10,882 nt of DNA from JBFLYC01 sp040756735. Lineage in GTDB: Bacteria > Bacillota > DSM-16504 > Desulfitibacterales > Desulfitibacteraceae. The stretch is taken from contig JBFLYC010000057.1 in NCBI GenBank assembly GCA_040756735.1, positions 1 to 10,882 on the forward strand, given 5' to 3'. The translations under genes were made by a program, and so were the position numbers. The notes beneath the pieces were generated by a model. It was not told the DNA's origin, did no database searches, and saw nothing but the letters and a program-made list of their open reading frames with translations. This document shows positions 10,791 through 10,882 of the stretch, one piece after another; the stretch's first letter is position 1, and each line of letters starts with the position of its first letter.

Positions 10791-10882
10791 GAATATATAG
10801 ACACAAATCATAAATTTTTTGGATATAAGTACTGCAGTGAGGGCTTTAAACACCCCCTAATACAAACCAGAGACTTGCATTT

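Overview
The window reads as a low-GC, AT-rich Firmicutes chromosome, most likely a member of the Clostridia. The evidence is the codon usage, strong AGGAGG-type ribosome binding sites, an S-layer-homology (SLH) protein, a cell-wall amidase with a copper-amine-oxidase-like stalk domain, and interspersed short repeats of the GGGACGGTTCTTT and GGGGTCAGACCCC kinds. No species can be named from the sequence alone. The region is an accessory gene graveyard: about half of the genes are truncated, internally deleted or frameshifted, and fragments abut each other without visible transposase genes.

Layout. 1-478 (minus): Rpn-type PD-(D/E)XK nuclease, cut by the window edge. 650-926: decayed, unrecognised frame. 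929-1603 (minus): intact VapC/Phd-type toxin-antitoxin pair with a recognisable promoter and an operator palindrome. 1646-1865: 5' fragment (domain I) of a group II intron sitting in a GGGACGGTTC repeat. 1907-2334: an unrecognised broken ORF joined to a ParE/RelE toxin pseudogene. 2444-3169: SLH protein. 3183-3714 (minus): HepT/MntA-type pair, with the toxin truncated at its C-terminus. 3934-4362: YefM/Phd-type antitoxin with its own promoter, followed by only the first 28 codons of a second ParE copy. 4365-6398: remains of an RND efflux operon, with the adaptor missing its N-terminus and the pump internally deleted and truncated. 6428-7157: truncated TPR protein and an unknown frame. 7186-7692: intact GrpB-family protein. 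7691-8326: badly broken SAH/MTA deaminase. 8327-8902: second copy of the phd promoter region plus a 436-nt deleted group II intron that keeps domains V and VI. 8971-10184 (minus): sulfonate/taurine/nitrate-type ABC ATPase and a 5'-truncated permease. 10176-10790: N-terminally truncated N-acetylmuramoyl-L-alanine amidase.

Three threads tie the region together. First, toxin-antitoxin modules are unusually dense: VapBC, ParE remnant, HepT/MntA and YefM-ParE all fall within 3.5 kb. Second, two direct duplications (282 bp and 80 bp) link distant parts of the window and show that segments were copied and then cut. Third, a group II intron targets a short interspersed hairpin repeat. Its EBS1 can be read in copy 1 and is exactly complementary to the 7 nt before the insertion site, and joining the flanks across the deleted copy restores the repeat's inverted arms. 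Because so many junctions occur in one contig, mis-assembly should be excluded before the rearrangements are interpreted biologically.
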